NCBI RefSeq assembly: GCF_018986915.1
Contig: NZ_CP076723.1
Coordinates: 1,335,501 to 1,399,500, forward strand
Direction of reading: 5' to 3'
Length of the DNA stretch: 64,000 nt
Source of the DNA: Geomonas oryzisoli
GTDB lineage: Bacteria > Desulfobacterota > Desulfuromonadia > Geobacterales > Geobacteraceae
Each line of letters begins with the position of its first letter. Within the stretch, counting starts at the first letter, position 1. Positions 54,291 through 63,438 of this stretch are shown one piece after another. The notes under the pieces are model-generated. The model worked only from the letters and a program-made list of their open reading frames with translations, did no database searches and was not told the origin of the DNA. The position numbers were made by a program, and so were the translations under genes.

Positions 54291-56198
54291 ATGGCTAAAT
54301 GGACCATCAACGATTCCTCGAAGATCTACAACATCGATAACTGGGGCGCCGAACTCTTCTCGGTCAACAAGAAGGGTAACGTCTGCGTGCACCCGACCCC
54401 CAATTCCAAATACTCCATCGATCTCAAGGTGCTGGTAGACGACCTGATCAAGAGGAAGATCAAGCCGCCGATCCTCCTGCGCTTCATGAACATCCTGGAG
54501 GGGCGTATCGCCTCGATCAGCCGCGTGTTCAAGAACGCCATTCACGACAACAACTATCCGGCCAAGTACCAGACCTTCTACCCGATCAAGGTGAACCAGC
54601 AGCGTCAGGTGGTCGAGGCTATCGCGAACTTCGGCAAGAAGTACAACATCGGCCTCGAGGTCGGCTCCAAGCCGGAACTGGTGGCGGCCATCTCCATGGT
54701 CACCGGGAGCAACCTCCCCATCATCTGCAACGGCTACAAGGACACCGAGTTCATCGAGACCGTTCTCTTCGCCACCCGCGTCGGCTACGACATCACCATC
54801 GTGGTGGAGAAGCTGTTCGAACTGGAGAAGATCGTCGAGGTGGCCAAGCGCACCGGCATCACCCCTAAACTGGGTATCCGCGTCAAGCTCTCCTCGAAGG
54901 GAATCGGCAAGTGGTCCACCTCCGGCGGCGAGGACGCCAAGTTCGGTCTGCGCATCTCCGAGATCATCGCGGCCATCGACATGCTGCGTGAGAACGGCAT
55001 GCTGAACACGGTGAAGCTGCTCCACTTCCACGTAGGGAGCCAGATCACCAAGATCGACAAGATCAAGAACGCTCTGATCGAGGGGACCCGTATCTACGCG
55101 GAGATGAGAAAGCTCGGCGTGGACCTCGAGTTCCTGGACATCGGCGGCGGCCTCGGCGTCGACTACGACGGCTCCAAGTCGAGCTACTTCTCCAGCGTCA
55201 ACTATTCGCTGGAAGAGTACGCCAACGACGTCATCTACCAGGTGAAGAACATCTGTGACGACGCCGGCGTCCCGTGCCCGAACATCATCTCGGAATCGGG
55301 CCGCGCCACCGTCGCGCACTACTCGGTGCTGATCACCGACGTCCTGAACAACAACACCCAGACGCTCATGCCGGACTTCGAGTTCATCCTGACCGAGACG
55401 GAGAAGCTTTCCCCGACGGTCAAGAAGCTGGTCGACATCTACAAGAGCATCGACAAGCACTCCCTGCGCGAGGACTATCACGACACCATCCAGCTGATCC
55501 AGGAGTCGGTGAGCCTCTTCAACCTGGGCTACCTGAACATGGCCGAGCGCGCCAACGCGGAGTGGATCTACTCGAAGATCATCAGGAAGATCAACTCCAT
55601 CGTCGAGAAGATGAAGCCGATCCCGGACGAGCTTCAGAACTTCCAGCTGAGCCTGAGGCAGACCTACTTCGCGAACTTCTCGCTGTTCCAGTCCATCCCG
55701 GACTCCTGGGCCATCGATCAGCTTTTCCCGATCGTCCCGATCCAGCGCCTGGACGAGAAACCGGACGTGCTCGCCTCCATCGCCGACATCACCTGCGACT
55801 CCGACGGTGAGATCACCAGCTTCGTGGGCGAAAACGGCAGGACCAAAGCGCTGCCGCTGCACAAGATCAAGGGGGACGAGCAGTACTACATCGGCTTCTT
55901 CCTGATCGGCGCCTATCAGGAGATCCTGGGGGACATGCACAACCTGTTCGGCGATACCAACGCGGTGCATATCACCTTCAACAAGAAGACCAACTACAAG
56001 ATCGATACGGTCATCACTGGCGACGCCACCTGGGAGAGCCTGAAGTACGTGCAGTATGACGCCCAGGAGATTCTGAAGCGGGTGCGCAACAACCTGGAGA
56101 AGGATGTCTCGCTGCAGAAGGTATCCATCGAGGAGAGCAGCCACTTCCTGGAACTGCTGGACAAGACGCTGCAGTCCTATACCTACCTGGGAGAGTAG
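54291..56198 (+). CDS. speA: Biosynthetic arginine decarboxylase
   Basis: 635 residues, normal SpeA length. PLP Lys in FYPIKVNQQRQVVEA (about residue 100), HFHVGSQIT, LDIGGGLGVDYDGS, SESGRATVAHYSVLI and the substrate-side DITCDSDG near the C-terminus. It makes agmatine from arginine. The enzymes turning agmatine to putrescine are not in the window. Last gene of the polyamine operon; the intergenic gap of 42 bp has a weak site GAACTGAAC. Confidence 0.95.
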   Translation: MAKWTINDSSKIYNIDNWGAELFSVNKKGNVCVHPTPNSKYSIDLKVLVDDLIKRKIKPPILLRFMNILEGRIASISRVFKNAIHDNNYPAKYQTFYPIKVNQQRQVVEAIANFGKKYNIGLEVGSKPELVAAISMVTGSNLPIICNGYKDTEFIETVLFATRVGYDITIVVEKLFELEKIVEVAKRTGITPKLGIRVKLSSKGIGKWSTSGGEDAKFGLRISEIIAAIDMLRENGMLNTVKLLHFHVGSQITKIDKIKNALIEGTRIYAEMRKLGVDLEFLDIGGGLGVDYDGSKSSYFSSVNYSLEEYANDVIYQVKNICDDAGVPCPNIISESGRATVAHYSVLITDVLNNNTQTLMPDFEFILTETEKLSPTVKKLVDIYKSIDKHSLREDYHDTIQLIQESVSLFNLGYLNMAERANAEWIYSKIIRKINSIVEKMKPIPDELQNFQLSLRQTYFANFSLFQSIPDSWAIDQLFPIVPIQRLDEKPDVLASIADITCDSDGEITSFVGENGRTKALPLHKIKGDEQYYIGFFLIGAYQEILGDMHNLFGDTNAVHITFNKKTNYKIDTVITGDATWESLKYVQYDAQEILKRVRNNLEKDVSLQKVSIEESSHFLELLDKTLQSYTYLGE

Positions 56199-56242
56199 TC
56201 CCAGCTTTTTCTTAAAGTTCGTTTTATCGCTGTCGATACGGT

Positions 56243-56272
56243 ACAGGGGAAAGCCAAATGGTTTTCCCCTGT
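56243..56272 (+). terminator. Possible terminator after speA
   Basis: ACAGGGGAAAG...CTTTTCCCCTGT-like 10-bp stem (ACAGGGGAAA with TTTTCCCCTGT). The tail TACTGTTTC is only partly T-rich. Confidence 0.5.
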
Positions 56273-56436
56273 TACTGTTTCAGGCCCCTGGATGCCGGAG
56301 GCAGTTAATGGTTGTTAATGTCTTAAGATTTGGACTTTTTTAGTAACTTGTGCTAAAGTTTTGAGCCGGTAGCAACAGGTAGCGCGTCGTTGCAAAAAAT
56401 AGATTGCGGCATGCATCTCGAGCTATGGAGGACATA

Positions 56437-56631
56437 ATGCTTATTCAAGTGAGCTATGACGACAACAAATACGACTACGTCAAAGACTTCATGCTGGAGA
56501 AACTGATCCAGTCCGGCACGATTTCCAGTTTCAGGCGCAGGTCGGGATGGGTCCGCATCGGCGTCGATCCTGTTCGCACCCAGCGTCGCGAAGGGTACCA
56601 TGGCGTCGAGAGAAGGGGCGCCAACGCCTGA
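56437..56631 (+). CDS. Small conserved protein (64 residues)
   Basis: MLIQVSYDDNKYDYVKDFMLEKLIQSG... with a basic C-terminal half (RRRSGWVRIGVDPVRTQRR). ATG at 56437 follows TGGAGGACATA. It resembles short proteins common in Geobacter genomes; no function is known to me. It stands alone between speA and the yceI-like gene with an AT-rich leader likely to contain its promoter. Confidence 0.7.
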   Translation: MLIQVSYDDNKYDYVKDFMLEKLIQSGTISSFRRRSGWVRIGVDPVRTQRREGYHGVERRGANA

Positions 56632-56879
56632 TTCGACCCGATGCCTCCATTTCCGGTACGAGGTCGCCCGCTGCCTGACCAAGCGTTCTTCGCCGGTTTC
56701 CGCTCAGTTCCCTTCAACCTTCTGAAATCCCTCTATTCCAGGCACGGCCGCAGCCGTGTTCCCATCACCCGTGACGCTATTCTTCTTGTCGACAAACCGG
56801 ATCTTAATGGTATGATTGTGGTGCTACGCGATATCATATCGTCGTTTGGTTTGACCAAGTGACACACAGGAGGATAACG
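56632..56879. other. Intergenic region
   Basis: About 250 bp. A short open frame at 56641-56862 has no ribosome site, and I do not call it a gene. GACAAACCGGATCTTAATGG... near 56790 may hold the yceI promoter, but no clear boxes. Confidence 0.4.
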
Positions 56880-57488
56880 ATGATCAGATTGACAGCGGCC
56901 AGGGTAGCCGGTTTGTTCACGGCAGCGTTTCTTTTTGCAGCGCCTGTGCTTGCCTCAGCTGCCACATGGAACATAGACCCCGATCACAGCAGCATAGGTT
57001 TCAAGGTTCGGCACTTGATGGTATCCAACGTCAAGGGGGTGTTCGGCAAGGTCTCCGGTGTGGTCAACATCAATGACAGCGACCTCGCCAAGTCCTCGGT
57101 CACCGCGACCATCGACACGGCATCCATCGATACCGGCGTCGCCAAGCGTGATGCGCATCTAAAAAGTCCGGACTTCCTTGACGTGGTCAAATTTCCAACC
57201 ATGACCTTCGTTTCCACCGGGGTAACCAAGGGGAGCGGAGGCAACTTCAAACTGTTGGGCAATCTCACACTGCACGGGGTTACCAGACCGGTGGTCCTCG
57301 ACGTAGAGGGACTCTCGCCTGAGGTGAAGGACCCGATGGGGACCTTCAGGCGCGGCGCCACGGCCGGCACCACCATCAACAGGAAGGACTTCGGTCTGAC
57401 CTGGAACAAGATGCTGGAGGCGGGAGGTGTCGCGGTCGGTGACGAGGTTCACATCAACATCGAGGTAGAGATGACCAAGGCCAAGTAG
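56880..57488 (+). CDS. YceI-family periplasmic lipid-binding protein
   Basis: 202 residues from the ATG at 56880 (CAGGAGGATAACG). Signal peptide ending near VLASAA, then a YceI lipocalin-like barrel: ATWNIDPDHSSIGFKVRHLMVSNVKGVFG, the DTGVAKRDAHLKSPDFLDVVKFPTMTF block, LTLHGVTRPVVLDVEG and the KDFGLTWNKMLEAGGVAVGDEVHI end. YceI proteins bind isoprenoid lipids. No partner gene is adjacent. Followed by the BIME-like repeat. Confidence 0.92.
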   Translation: MIRLTAARVAGLFTAAFLFAAPVLASAATWNIDPDHSSIGFKVRHLMVSNVKGVFGKVSGVVNINDSDLAKSSVTATIDTASIDTGVAKRDAHLKSPDFLDVVKFPTMTFVSTGVTKGSGGNFKLLGNLTLHGVTRPVVLDVEGLSPEVKDPMGTFRRGATAGTTINRKDFGLTWNKMLEAGGVAVGDEVHINIEVEMTKAK

Positions 57489-57500
57489 GCCGCAGCAGCA

Positions 57501-57528
57501 GGGACAGGCTCCGTCAGGTGCCTGTCCC
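57501..57528 (-). repeat. REP-like hairpin, copy 7
   Basis: Reverse-orientation copy with GGGAC/GTCCC ends. The flank CTAGCGGAACGCTCC is the inverse of that beside copy 3. Confidence 0.85.
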
Positions 57529-57576
57529 TCTAGCGGAACGCTCCTTTCTGCTTCAGCCGTCTTCCATAAGCACCAA

Positions 57577-57606
57577 GGGGACAGGCACCTGGCGGAGCCA
57601 GTCCCC
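57577..57606 (+). repeat. REP-like hairpin, copy 8
   Basis: Forward-orientation copy making a 106-bp inverted pair with copy 7. Composite is similar to the 38.6-kb one in opposite orientation. Confidence 0.85.
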
Positions 57607-57631
57607 AGTTGAACAGCGGCCGCATGTGGCG

Positions 57632-57729
57632 GTTATACACCCCTGCGATGGGAGGTAGTCGTCGTATTTTCAGTACGTTGGCCTCAGAGGGCAGGTGCGG
57701 CGGCCTGCAAGTGGGGGGCTGGGTGTATG
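57632..57729. other. Unassigned structured intergenic element
   Basis: A perfect 8-bp closing stem ATACACCC/GGGTGTAT encloses ~80 nt that can form two inner hairpins: CGTA-loop-TACG and GCAGG-loop-CCTGC. No known RNA family recognised. It lies between the REP pair and the 75-residue small protein gene, on the + strand about 170 bp upstream of its ATG. Confidence 0.4.
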
Positions 57730-57901
57730 AAAAAAACATACTATCGGCACCGTCTCCTGATTGCGCCATGGTGGAGGATGATTGGTAAAACTGTGTGATA
57801 TCAGGGTCTTGTGCTGGTCTCCGCGCAGGTTCCATCTCTGGCATGGATGATGCTCTTCATGAAGCCAGCAGGCTAACAACCGATCCTAAAAGGAGGATGT
57901 C

Positions 57902-58129
57902 ATGAGAGCGAAAGCACCTATCACCTCGATCATCGCAACAGTCGCATCGGCAACGTCGGCTTTTGCCGCTAACGGTGCGCAGGCGGATGAGCCTGGCATC
58001 CTTGTCTGGGCTTTCATGGGCTTTGCCGCTGTCATCGTCGCGGGCCAGATGGTTCCCGCAGCCATGCTGGTCATCGGCGCGGTGAAGGCGCTGTTTGGCA
58101 AACCGGAGGCTGCCAAATTGAAGGCGTAA
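57902..58129 (+). CDS. 75-residue small membrane protein
   Basis: N-terminal signal-like segment (ITSIIATVASATSAFAANG), then a longer hydrophobic stretch (about 32-65) containing two helices or one long helix with a Pro, and a short Lys/Ala tail. GGAGGATGTC precedes the ATG. Looks like an exported hydrophobic protein of unknown function. It is monocistronic, ended by a strong terminator. Confidence 0.7.
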   Translation: MRAKAPITSIIATVASATSAFAANGAQADEPGILVWAFMGFAAVIVAGQMVPAAMLVIGAVKALFGKPEAAKLKA

Positions 58130-58160
58130 CAAGGATGTGGTAGTAGTCCGCTGTAACGAG

Positions 58161-58190
58161 AAAAGCCGCTCTTTCGAGCGGCTTTTCCTT
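58161..58190. terminator. Terminator between the small protein and lutAB
   Basis: AAAAGCCGCTC-TTTC-GAGCGGCTTTT followed by CCTTTTCC; A/T ends on both sides suit both strands. Confidence 0.88.
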
Positions 58191-58214
58191 TTCCGGTTCT
58201 GTAGTTCTGTTACC

Positions 58215-60350
58215 TCAATCTTTCAGTCGTTCCGCCAGCAGTTCGGCCGTGTGCTTCACCCGCACGGGCGCCTCGTCCTGATCGAACCCGCCGCTGATCT
58301 GCAGCACGCATCCCGGGCAGTCCATAGCCACCAGCGGCGCCCCCGTGTCCTTGATGTTCTTCAGCTTCCTCTTCAGGATCGGCGCGGAAATCTCCGGCAG
58401 CTTCATGGAGTAGGAGCCCCCCATGCCGCAGCACATGTCGCACTCGAACATCTCCTCGACCTGGTAGCCCGCCTGCTGCAAAAGCTCGCGCGGCTGCTCC
58501 GACACCTTGAGCGTCCGCTTGAGGTGACAGGAATCGTGGTAGGTGATCTTGCCGAGGTCCGCCCCTTCCTGGAAGCTCAGGCGCCCTTCGTCCACCAGGC
58601 GCTTCACCAGCGTGGCGAGATCGACGGTCTTCTCGGCGAGCTTGCGCGCCTTGTCCAGCCACTCGGTCCGTCCGACCGCCTCGAGCGTCTTGGCGAAGTC
58701 GTGGGCGAGCGCCACGGTACAGGTGGGGCATGCGGAAACCACGTACTGGGCGTCCTGCTCCAGGAGCGCCTCGATGTTGTCGGCGGCGTTCTGGGCCGCG
58801 ACCTCGTAGGCGCCGCTGTAGAGAGCGGGCGCGCCGCAGCAGGTCTGCTCTTCAGGGAAGATCACCTCGATCCCTGCCTTGTTGAGCAGTTTCACCAGTG
58901 CGACCCCCGTTTCCGGATAGGCGAAATCGATCAGGCACCCGGCGTAAAAGACCGCCTTCTCCTTCCCCTTGGGCTGCTCGATACCGGCGTAGAGGTCGCG
59001 GAACGGTTTTTCGGCGATGGCCGGGAGGCTGCGACCGTCGGTCAGTTCGGAAAGAAACAGCGGCAGGTGACGGATGAACTTTCCGGAGGTGAAGGGCTTG
59101 CCGGCGACCGAGGCTGCGCGCAGCATGCCGTGGAAGAACTTCCGGTTGTTGACCACGCTGAAGATCGCCTTCTGCACCAGGGGCTGTCCCTTTTCCAGTA
59201 CGAGCCTGCGGCGGATCTCCATGATCATCTCGGGGATGTCCAGCTTGCCCGGGCAGACCTGGGTGCAGTTGCCGCACTGGATGCAAAGCCCCTGGATCTC
59301 CTCGGACTTCTTCAGTTCATCGAACCAGGCGGTGAGGATGGTGCCGATGCCGCCGGTGTAGACCTTGCCGAAGACGTGTCCGCCTACCAGGCGGAAGATG
59401 GGACAGACGTTGAGGCAGGAGCCGCAGCGGATGCACTGCAGGGCCTGCTTGAACTTGGGATCCTTGGCCATCTCGGTGCGCTGGTTATCCATCAGGATGA
59501 TGTGCAGCTCTTTCTCGGAGCCGTCATCGTTCTGGGTGGGGCCCGTGATGATGGAGACGTAGCTGGTGAGCAGCTGCGCCGTGGCGCTCCGGGGGAGCGC
59601 GTCGAGGATCGGTACCACCGTTTCGAACTTTTCGACCAGTTTCTCGACGCCGACCAGAGCCACGTGAATGCGGGGCAGGGTGGTCACCAGGCGCGCGTTC
59701 CCCTCGTTGGTCACCAGGACGATGCTCCCGGTTTCGGCGACGGCGATGTTGCCGCCGGAGATGCCCAGGTCGGCTTCCAGGAACTTCGGGCGCAGTTCGT
59801 TTCTGGCCACCTTGACCAGGCGCGGGATGTCGGTGTCCAGCCGCTCGTTCACCTCCTTGCTGAAGATGTCGGCGACCTCCTCCTTGGTCATGTGGATGGC
59901 GGGCATCACCATGTGGGACGGGGTCTGGCCGGCGAGTTGGATGATCCATTCTCCGAGGTCGGTTTCCGCCACCGCGATCCCTTCTTTCAACAGGGCCTGG
60001 TTCAGGTGGATCTCCTCGGTGGCCATCGACTTCGATTTGACCACGTTCTTCACGCCGTTTTCGCGTGCCACCTTGAGGATGTACTGTTTCACTTCCTCGG
60101 GATCGCGGGTGCGGAACACTTTGGCGCCCAGTGCCTCGGCGTTTTTGCGGAAGGTTTCCGCAACCTCGTCCAGGTGGCAGGCCGCCGCCGACTTCGCTTC
60201 GGCGATGCGGCCGCGCAGTTCCTCGAAATCGATACCCTCGTAGGCCTTGGTGCGGTTCACCTTGTACGCTTCCGAGAACTTGCCCAGCGCGCCGGTGAGG
60301 TTGGCGTCGTTCAAAGCCCTGTTGATGCTTGCCTTGAATTCATGTTTCAT
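58215..60350 (-). CDS. LutB-LutA fusion: iron-sulfur lactate dehydrogenase subunit
   Basis: 711 residues joining two normally separate subunits. The N-terminal LutB-type part (about 1-400) has a LUD domain and two ferredoxin motifs, CIRCGSCLNVCP and CIQCGNCTQVCPG. The C-terminal LutA-type part (about 460-711) has two CCG domains (EEQTCCGAPAL; FECDMCCGMGG) with the preceding CxxC/SCH elements. The product oxidises lactate to pyruvate with LutC. ATGA overlap with lutC shows coupled translation. The lactate permease is divergent. This fused form is known in several deltaproteobacteria. Confidence 0.92.
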   Translation of the reverse strand: MKHEFKASINRALNDANLTGALGKFSEAYKVNRTKAYEGIDFEELRGRIAEAKSAAACHLDEVAETFRKNAEALGAKVFRTRDPEEVKQYILKVARENGVKNVVKSKSMATEEIHLNQALLKEGIAVAETDLGEWIIQLAGQTPSHMVMPAIHMTKEEVADIFSKEVNERLDTDIPRLVKVARNELRPKFLEADLGISGGNIAVAETGSIVLVTNEGNARLVTTLPRIHVALVGVEKLVEKFETVVPILDALPRSATAQLLTSYVSIITGPTQNDDGSEKELHIILMDNQRTEMAKDPKFKQALQCIRCGSCLNVCPIFRLVGGHVFGKVYTGGIGTILTAWFDELKKSEEIQGLCIQCGNCTQVCPGKLDIPEMIMEIRRRLVLEKGQPLVQKAIFSVVNNRKFFHGMLRAASVAGKPFTSGKFIRHLPLFLSELTDGRSLPAIAEKPFRDLYAGIEQPKGKEKAVFYAGCLIDFAYPETGVALVKLLNKAGIEVIFPEEQTCCGAPALYSGAYEVAAQNAADNIEALLEQDAQYVVSACPTCTVALAHDFAKTLEAVGRTEWLDKARKLAEKTVDLATLVKRLVDEGRLSFQEGADLGKITYHDSCHLKRTLKVSEQPRELLQQAGYQVEEMFECDMCCGMGGSYSMKLPEISAPILKRKLKNIKDTGAPLVAMDCPGCVLQISGGFDQDEAPVRVKHTAELLAERLKD

Positions 60351-60898
60351 CTCTGCTCCCCTCCCAACTCGTCAACGAACAGTACGATCAGCCGCTCGGG
60401 CCCGTGCACGCCGATGGTGAGCACGCGCTCGATATCGGCGGTGCGGCTGGGGCCGGTGATGAAGGCTATGTAGCGGCTGGTTTTCGGATTGATCCGGGCG
60501 AAGAGGGCGGTCTTGTCGGCGACGATGTTGCCTGAAGGTACGAGGGCGATGTGGATGCCGGTCAGTGCCGATGCCAGACGTTGGTCCGGTGCTGCCTGGT
60601 CCTGCACCAGTGACCCCGTATCGGCCACCGCGAAGGACATGTCGCTGATGCCGACCTTGGCCTGCGCCGCGCGCTCCCTGGTCACCTCGAAGCCGAGCCC
60701 GGGAACCCCGGCCAGCGCCTCCTGGCCTACCGCCTCCAGGAAGGGTCCCTTGGCCCAGACCGCGTAGCTGCCGGGAGCTTCGGCAATCCCCTCTTGTTTT
60801 AAAAATGAGAGGACGAATTCGACCGCGTCATTACAGGTGCCGACCCGGTGCACTTCCGCCCCGACCCCGACTGCCCTGGCCTTAAATTGCTCGTACAT
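60347..60898 (-). CDS. lutC: LUD-domain protein LutC
   Basis: 183 residues from the ATG at 60898 (GGAGGAAGAAC). LUD domain only: TGSLVQDQAAPDQRLASALTGIHIALVP and ITGPSRTADIERVLTIGVHGPERLIVLFVD. It is the third subunit of the LutABC lactate utilisation complex. First gene of the minus-strand lut operon. Confidence 0.92.
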   Translation of the reverse strand: MYEQFKARAVGVGAEVHRVGTCNDAVEFVLSFLKQEGIAEAPGSYAVWAKGPFLEAVGQEALAGVPGLGFEVTRERAAQAKVGISDMSFAVADTGSLVQDQAAPDQRLASALTGIHIALVPSGNIVADKTALFARINPKTSRYIAFITGPSRTADIERVLTIGVHGPERLIVLFVDELGGEQR

Positions 60899-61337
60899 AG
60901 CTGTTCTTCCTCCATCACTTTTGGCATTACCCTCTGCACCGTCGGGCAACTTCATGAGAGTCGCCGTTTGATCAGGGTAAAGCTGTTTTAAATCCCTTGG
61001 AACCTGTTCGATTTTTCTGTCATACGTTCGTTCGGTAAAGTGGATCCCAGGTATATGATAAAAAAGATATTACCATAAGGCCAAAATATCCTAGTTCAAA
61101 AAAAGACCTGAGTAAAGCCATTTATATAGCGTATGCAAAATAACTTGACACTGTTCTGAAAAGGTGGTTAATTGGCCTTACCAAAATGTATAACTTGGTT
61201 TGATTGCCCTGTTCTCCGCATTTCATGCCGTGGGCGTCAGCTAGCAGGGGCCGTTGCCGAACCGATTCCACTTCAATTGAGATAGCCAATTTTTTGCCGC
61301 CCATACCAGCATCACGAACCAAAGGAGAACTACAGTC
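60899..61337. other. Divergent lut / lactate permease control region
   Basis: About 440 bp without a gene. Rightward elements are listed below. Upstream of lutC only a moderate TTGATC-type stretch is seen (60970), so its promoter is not assigned. Confidence 0.5.
61145..61184 (+). promoter_or_regulatory. Promoter of the lactate permease with LldR-like operator
   Basis: TTGACA (61145-61150), 17-bp spacer, TTAATT (61168-61173). The dyad TTGG-CCTTA-CCAA (61172-61184) overlaps the -10 box and matches the TTGGT-N3-ACCAA form of GntR/LldR operators at all but one position. No such regulator is encoded in the window. Confidence 0.6.
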
Positions 61338-63287
61338 ATGCCATGGATTCAGAGCTACACCCCCGTAGCAGGAAGCCTCGCGATGTCGGCGCTGGTTGCC
61401 GCCATCCCCCTCGTCGTCATCTTCGTCTGTCTGGCCGTGTTCAAGATGAAGGCCCACAAGGCAGGCCCCCTGGCGGTCGCCTCCGCCCTCGCCATCGCCA
61501 TCTTCGTATGGCAGATGCCGGCCAAGCTCGCCGGGCTCGCCACACTGCATGGCGCCGCCTTCGGCCTCTTCCCGGTGTTCTACATCGTGGTGACAACCAT
61601 CCTCCTGTACAACATCACGGTCAAGGGAGGGCAGTTCGAGATCATCCGCGCCTCGCTGGCCGGTCTCACCGGTGACCGCCGTCTGCAGGCCCTGCTGATC
61701 GCCTTCTGTTTCGGCGCCTTCATCGAAGGGGCTGCGGGCTTTGGCACGCCGGTCGCCATTGCCGGTGCCACGCTGGTCGGCCTTGGCTTCCGTCCCTTCT
61801 ACGCGGCGGGTGTCTGTCTCATCGCCAACACCGCTCCGGTCGCCTTCGGCGCCATCGGGATCCCGGTGGTGGCGCTCGCCGGGGTCATGGGGTACGACGA
61901 CGCCGGGCTCATGAAGCTCTCCACCATGGTAGGACGCCAGCTCCCCTTCGTCTCCATCTTCATCCCGTTCTACGTCATCATGATCATGGCCGGCTGGAAG
62001 AAGACCATCGAGGTGCTGCCTGCCATCATCGTCTGCGGCGTTACCTTCGCCTTCGCACAGTGGGGTACCGCGAGTTACCTCGGTCCCTACCTCCCCGACG
62101 TGACCGCGTCGCTGTTGACCCTGGCCGCCCTGGTCATCCTGCTCAAGTTCTGGCAGCCGGCAACCGTTTGGACCTTCGACCACGAGCCCGAGTTCACCGG
62201 CAAGGAAAGCCACGACTACACCGGCGCCGAGATGTTCCGCGCCTGGGCGCCCTACCTCGTCCTCACCATCATGGTTCTGGTCTGGGGTATCCCTTCGGTC
62301 AAGACCGCCCTGGACAAGAGCAAGGTGGTGATCCCCGTATCCGGCCTGGACAACGCCATCGTGAAGAAGGTCTCCAAGCCGGAAGACGGCATCAAGAAGG
62401 TCGCGGTCGTGAAAGCCGAAGCTGCCAAGCAGGCGGCGTCGCTCTCCCCGGCCGATGCCAAGCAGGCAGCCCTCACCGTCGGCCTGACCGAACTGCAGGC
62501 GCTCGAGGACAAGGTCCTGGCAGTCGAGCAGAGCCTGCCGGCCGGCAAGCCGGTGGTCACCGCAGAGCGTCTGGCCGCATACGACGCGGTCGACAAAAAA
62601 CAGAAGGACATCCAGAAGATCCAGAAAGAACTGGTCGAGGCGAAGGCGGTCGACAAGGCGCAGTTCAAGGCTCTGGATAAAGCCCTCACCGACCAGCTCC
62701 CGGCCAAGGTTCCCGCCAAGTTCACCTTCAACTTCATGTCTGCGGCCGGTACCGCCATCCTGATCGCGGCCATCATCTCGGCTCTCATTTGCGGCGTAGG
62801 TATCGTCGACTTCTTCCAGGTGCTCGGCAAGACCCTGTACGACATGCGCTGGCCCGCGGTCACCGTCGCCTCCGTGGTCGGTCTCGCCTTCGTCATGAAC
62901 GCCTCGGGCATGACCACCAGCATGGGCATCTCCTTCACCAAGGCGGGCGCCATGTTCCCGTTCCTCTCCCCGTTCCTGGGCATGCTGGGCGTGTTCCTGA
63001 CCGGCTCCGACACCTCCAGCAACGTCCTCTTCGGCGGTCTGCAGAAGGTCACCGCGGAGCAGCTCGGCATGAACCCGCTCCTGACCGGCGCCGCCAACAC
63101 CAGCGGCGGTGTCATGGGCAAGATGATCTCCCCGCAGTCCATCGCCGTCGCCTGCGCCGCCACCGGCCTCGTCGGCGAGGAAGGCAACCTGTTCCGCTTC
63201 ACCCTGAAGCACGCCCTGTTCCTGACCACGGTCATGGGCGTGATCGTGGCGCTGCAGGCCTACGTCTTCCCCTGGATGATTCCCTGA
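61338..63287 (+). CDS. lctP: Lactate permease (LctP/LldP family)
   Basis: 649 residues, longer than the usual ~550. About 12-14 membrane helices and the family segments LVGLGFRPFYAAGVCLIANTAPVAFGAIGIPV and MLGVFLTGSDTSSNVLFGGLQ. The excess is a hydrophilic, Lys/Ala-rich insert (about 325-455; KKVAVVKAEAAKQAASLSPADAKQ... and KKQKDIQKIQKELVEAKAVDKAQ) that probably forms a coiled coil in a cytoplasmic loop. AAGGAGAAC precedes the ATG. It feeds the divergent LutABC enzymes. Confidence 0.94.
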   Translation: MPWIQSYTPVAGSLAMSALVAAIPLVVIFVCLAVFKMKAHKAGPLAVASALAIAIFVWQMPAKLAGLATLHGAAFGLFPVFYIVVTTILLYNITVKGGQFEIIRASLAGLTGDRRLQALLIAFCFGAFIEGAAGFGTPVAIAGATLVGLGFRPFYAAGVCLIANTAPVAFGAIGIPVVALAGVMGYDDAGLMKLSTMVGRQLPFVSIFIPFYVIMIMAGWKKTIEVLPAIIVCGVTFAFAQWGTASYLGPYLPDVTASLLTLAALVILLKFWQPATVWTFDHEPEFTGKESHDYTGAEMFRAWAPYLVLTIMVLVWGIPSVKTALDKSKVVIPVSGLDNAIVKKVSKPEDGIKKVAVVKAEAAKQAASLSPADAKQAALTVGLTELQALEDKVLAVEQSLPAGKPVVTAERLAAYDAVDKKQKDIQKIQKELVEAKAVDKAQFKALDKALTDQLPAKVPAKFTFNFMSAAGTAILIAAIISALICGVGIVDFFQVLGKTLYDMRWPAVTVASVVGLAFVMNASGMTTSMGISFTKAGAMFPFLSPFLGMLGVFLTGSDTSSNVLFGGLQKVTAEQLGMNPLLTGAANTSGGVMGKMISPQSIAVACAATGLVGEEGNLFRFTLKHALFLTTVMGVIVALQAYVFPWMIP

Positions 63288-63301
63288 TAGACGGCAGCAC
63301 T

Positions 63302-63327
63302 CCCCGGGAGGCAGCACCTCCCGGGGG
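63302..63327 (+). terminator. Strong GC hairpin after the lactate permease
   Basis: CCCCGGGAGG-CAGCA-CCTCCCGGGG, no T tail. May be a processing site or partial attenuator before the cidA-like gene. Confidence 0.45.
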
Positions 63328-63438
63328 ATCTCCCGCACCCCGACGGCGGCGGGAACCCTACGGTCCTTACCCGCGCAACTCCCCACTTCCGATCACCGCG
63401 GCGCCAGGATCGCCTGAAAACCGCGAAGGGCCCATGGT

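Noticed and set aside
54255-56144. Minus-strand open frame opposite speA
   Set aside because: Antisense of a conserved full-length enzyme; hydrophilic, no motif.
56641-56862. 73-codon open frame before the yceI-like gene
   Set aside because: No ribosome site, no recognisable feature; likely non-coding leader.
58137-60473. Long plus-strand open frame opposite lutAB
   Set aside because: Codon pattern mirrors the LutB-LutA fusion, which has clear iron-sulfur motifs; no ribosome site or family for the antisense frame.
61122-63386. Long minus-strand open frame opposite the lactate permease
   Set aside because: Asp/Gly/His-rich antisense artefact of a GC-rich membrane-protein gene.
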